Below, piece by piece: positions 62,546-64,000 of a stretch of DNA of 64,000 bases. Made by a program: the position numbers and the translations under genes. Position 1 is the first letter of the stretch, and each line of letters starts with the position of its first letter. Source of the stretch: Glandiceps talaboti (taxonomy: Eukaryota; Hemichordata; Enteropneusta; Spengelidae). A model generated the notes under the pieces. The model saw nothing but the letters and a program-made list of their open reading frames with translations. It had not been told where the DNA came from and searched no databases. The stretch spans positions 15,772,003 through 15,836,002 of the forward strand of contig NC_135551.1 in the NCBI RefSeq assembly GCF_964340395.1. Direction: 5' to 3'.

Positions 62546-64000
62546 CTGGACATTTACCAACAAATAAATCACACGGAACACCACAAATGCTTCCATTCTA
62601 CCTTAAAACAACAAATAGCAACATATTATTTCATTTCTCGTACTGCGCACAAACCGTCAAAAAAGCCTCCATAGCGCCAGCGCCAGCCATTTTGTGGACA
62701 CCGTGTACGTACGAACGTGTACAGCTTACGGGAAAACATGATGATGTTGTAATATCGAGTAGCAAATGTATGTTTTAGATTTTCAAACTTTTTAAGTAAT
62801 TGGCGATTGACACCAGTATCATATCTGGGGAAATAACCTTTCTCAATGTTCGAAACAAGGACATTTTTTATACAAAAATGAAAATGCCATATTAGGCTCC
62901 AAAAATGCTCAAATTACAATCCCATTATGTTTAGCTTCAGTGTACATAGTAAACTACAGCTTGTTGTACCTTGCAATTTAATACCGGTAGTCCAGTGGCC
63001 ATTTTACTGACAGGTGTAGCCGTCATGAGGATATATTGCATTCCCCCAAAGAAAAAAGAAGAAAAAAGAAATACTAAATTTTCAGTAGGTTGGGCATGTT
63101 GAACAGCTTTTTAATTTTTTTCTGGCCATATTGGTAAAAATCAAGTTATAAAATATTAGCACTCGAAAAATTTACATATTTAATTTAAAATACAACATTA
63201 CGAAATAATATGAATTGTTATGGTAAGGGTGAAAATGAACCCAAACATGTATTAATTTGTTAACAACTTTGGTGTTTTTGTTGGTGTTATTGTTGAAAAA
63301 GGCTAACCAAATATTTACCTCCCAGGATAACCTGTAAATAATAGCGCGGCAGATATAACACATCACGTGACTGTGTGATTTGCTCAGGTTATTGTGATGC
63401 ATACATGTATAATAAGTGTGTAGCAAACAATTGGTTTGGTCTGATTACATGCAAACATTGAGGATGTCGTCAAAACAGGGCACCAAAGGGTCAGTTGAGG
63501 GACCTCCAAACGGGCAGGAGATGCCTTCTCCGACAAGACTCTCAACCCCACCCATCTTCAGGCAAACCCCACCTGAATTCTCATTCACTTCCGCCTTCTT
63601 GATTGCCTATAAAGTTTTAAGGCAATATCAGTACCACCACAGCTAGTAGAAATCGATGAGGGTGATTTACTCGTTGAAATAATTGTACAACGTAGGGTAT
63701 AATCTGTAAGATTTCAAATCCATTGAACACTTAATTTTTGTATTTGACCTTATACAATGTCGAGGGAAAATATTCAATATTTACATTACAATACACTTAC
63801 CCACATATTAAAACCAGTGACAGAAAGAACAACAAGAAAAAATATAAAAGTTACAAAAGAAAACACTAACACTGAAATAAAGTTGACATAATATCCGTCA
63901 TAGTTTATACATCCGAAGAGAACATACGGAATTTATACCCTGTCGTTTTACATAGACTAATCATATTAACAAGTACATGGTGAGATATGTAAATACTCAG
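62546..64000. other. Stretch without a supported gene
   Basis: An AGCGCCAGCGCCAGCCATTT segment at about 62675 and a short plus-strand frame at 62587-62778 could mark a promoter or first exon, but nothing decisive is present. A TTGCCTATAAAGTTTTAAGG string occurs at about 63603. The rest is AT-rich. Confidence 0.3.

Overview
The window looks like repeat-rich, intron-scale DNA from a metazoan, probably a marine invertebrate. The reasons are AT-rich non-coding sequence, GT-AG-type exon edges, many microsatellites, an RNA polymerase III-type SINE, and remnants of several animal retroelement clades (L1/Tx1-like, CR1/RTE-like, Ty3/gypsy, DIRS-like and Penelope-like) beside Tc1/mariner-like and Mutator-like DNA transposons. 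The species cannot be fixed from the sequence alone; a deuterostome such as a hemichordate or lancelet is a guess. No long intact host gene is visible. The best host-gene candidate is a minus-strand model at about 60.2-61.9 kb with a death-effector-domain-like exon.

Layout. 1-3215: three tandem, diverged units of an unnamed ~1.2-1.4 kb repeat (called R here), one split by a foldback element. 3652-3895: a second dispersed repeat (S). 5653-5880: Ty3/gypsy RNase H remnant. 8395-9170: seven-copy ~110-bp minisatellite. 9791-10240: gag-like remnant. 14500-15022 and 16106-16230: a 68-bp minisatellite interrupted by a ~1.1-kb insertion with inverted repeats. 16233-20841: a complete but decayed 4.6-kb Tc1/mariner-superfamily transposon with 53-bp terminal inverted repeats, a TA target duplication and two convergent genes: a DDE transposase and an unrecognised multi-exon gene starting with a PB1-like domain. 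20850-23130: minus-strand Mutator-like transposase and SAP-like remnants. 24913-25190: tRNA-derived SINE. 25925-26460: tandem repeats of ~151 bp. 27422-27767: a nearly perfect foldback MITE.

31555-35694: S and R repeats again, a nested foldback element, and a 2.3-kb L1-like endonuclease/RT fragment flanked by direct repeats of ~355 bp whose unique parts are identical. 41190-42140: a second non-LTR RT remnant. 43486-46767: a DIRS-like element with RT, RNase H and tyrosine recombinase, itself hit by a MITE with a 9-bp target duplication. 49740-57000: a tandem/segmental duplication (order Y1-X1-X2-Y2-X3) with a YY1-motif-like minisatellite between Y2 and X3. 58525-58865: Penelope-like GIY-YIG remnant. 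60253-61894: candidate death-fold gene.

Almost every recognisable coding sequence belongs to a mobile element and carries frameshifts or stops, so the window reads as a nested graveyard of transposons. The features most worth pursuing are the two-gene Tc1/mariner-like element, the L1 fragment between identical direct repeats, and the layered insertions that allow relative dating.
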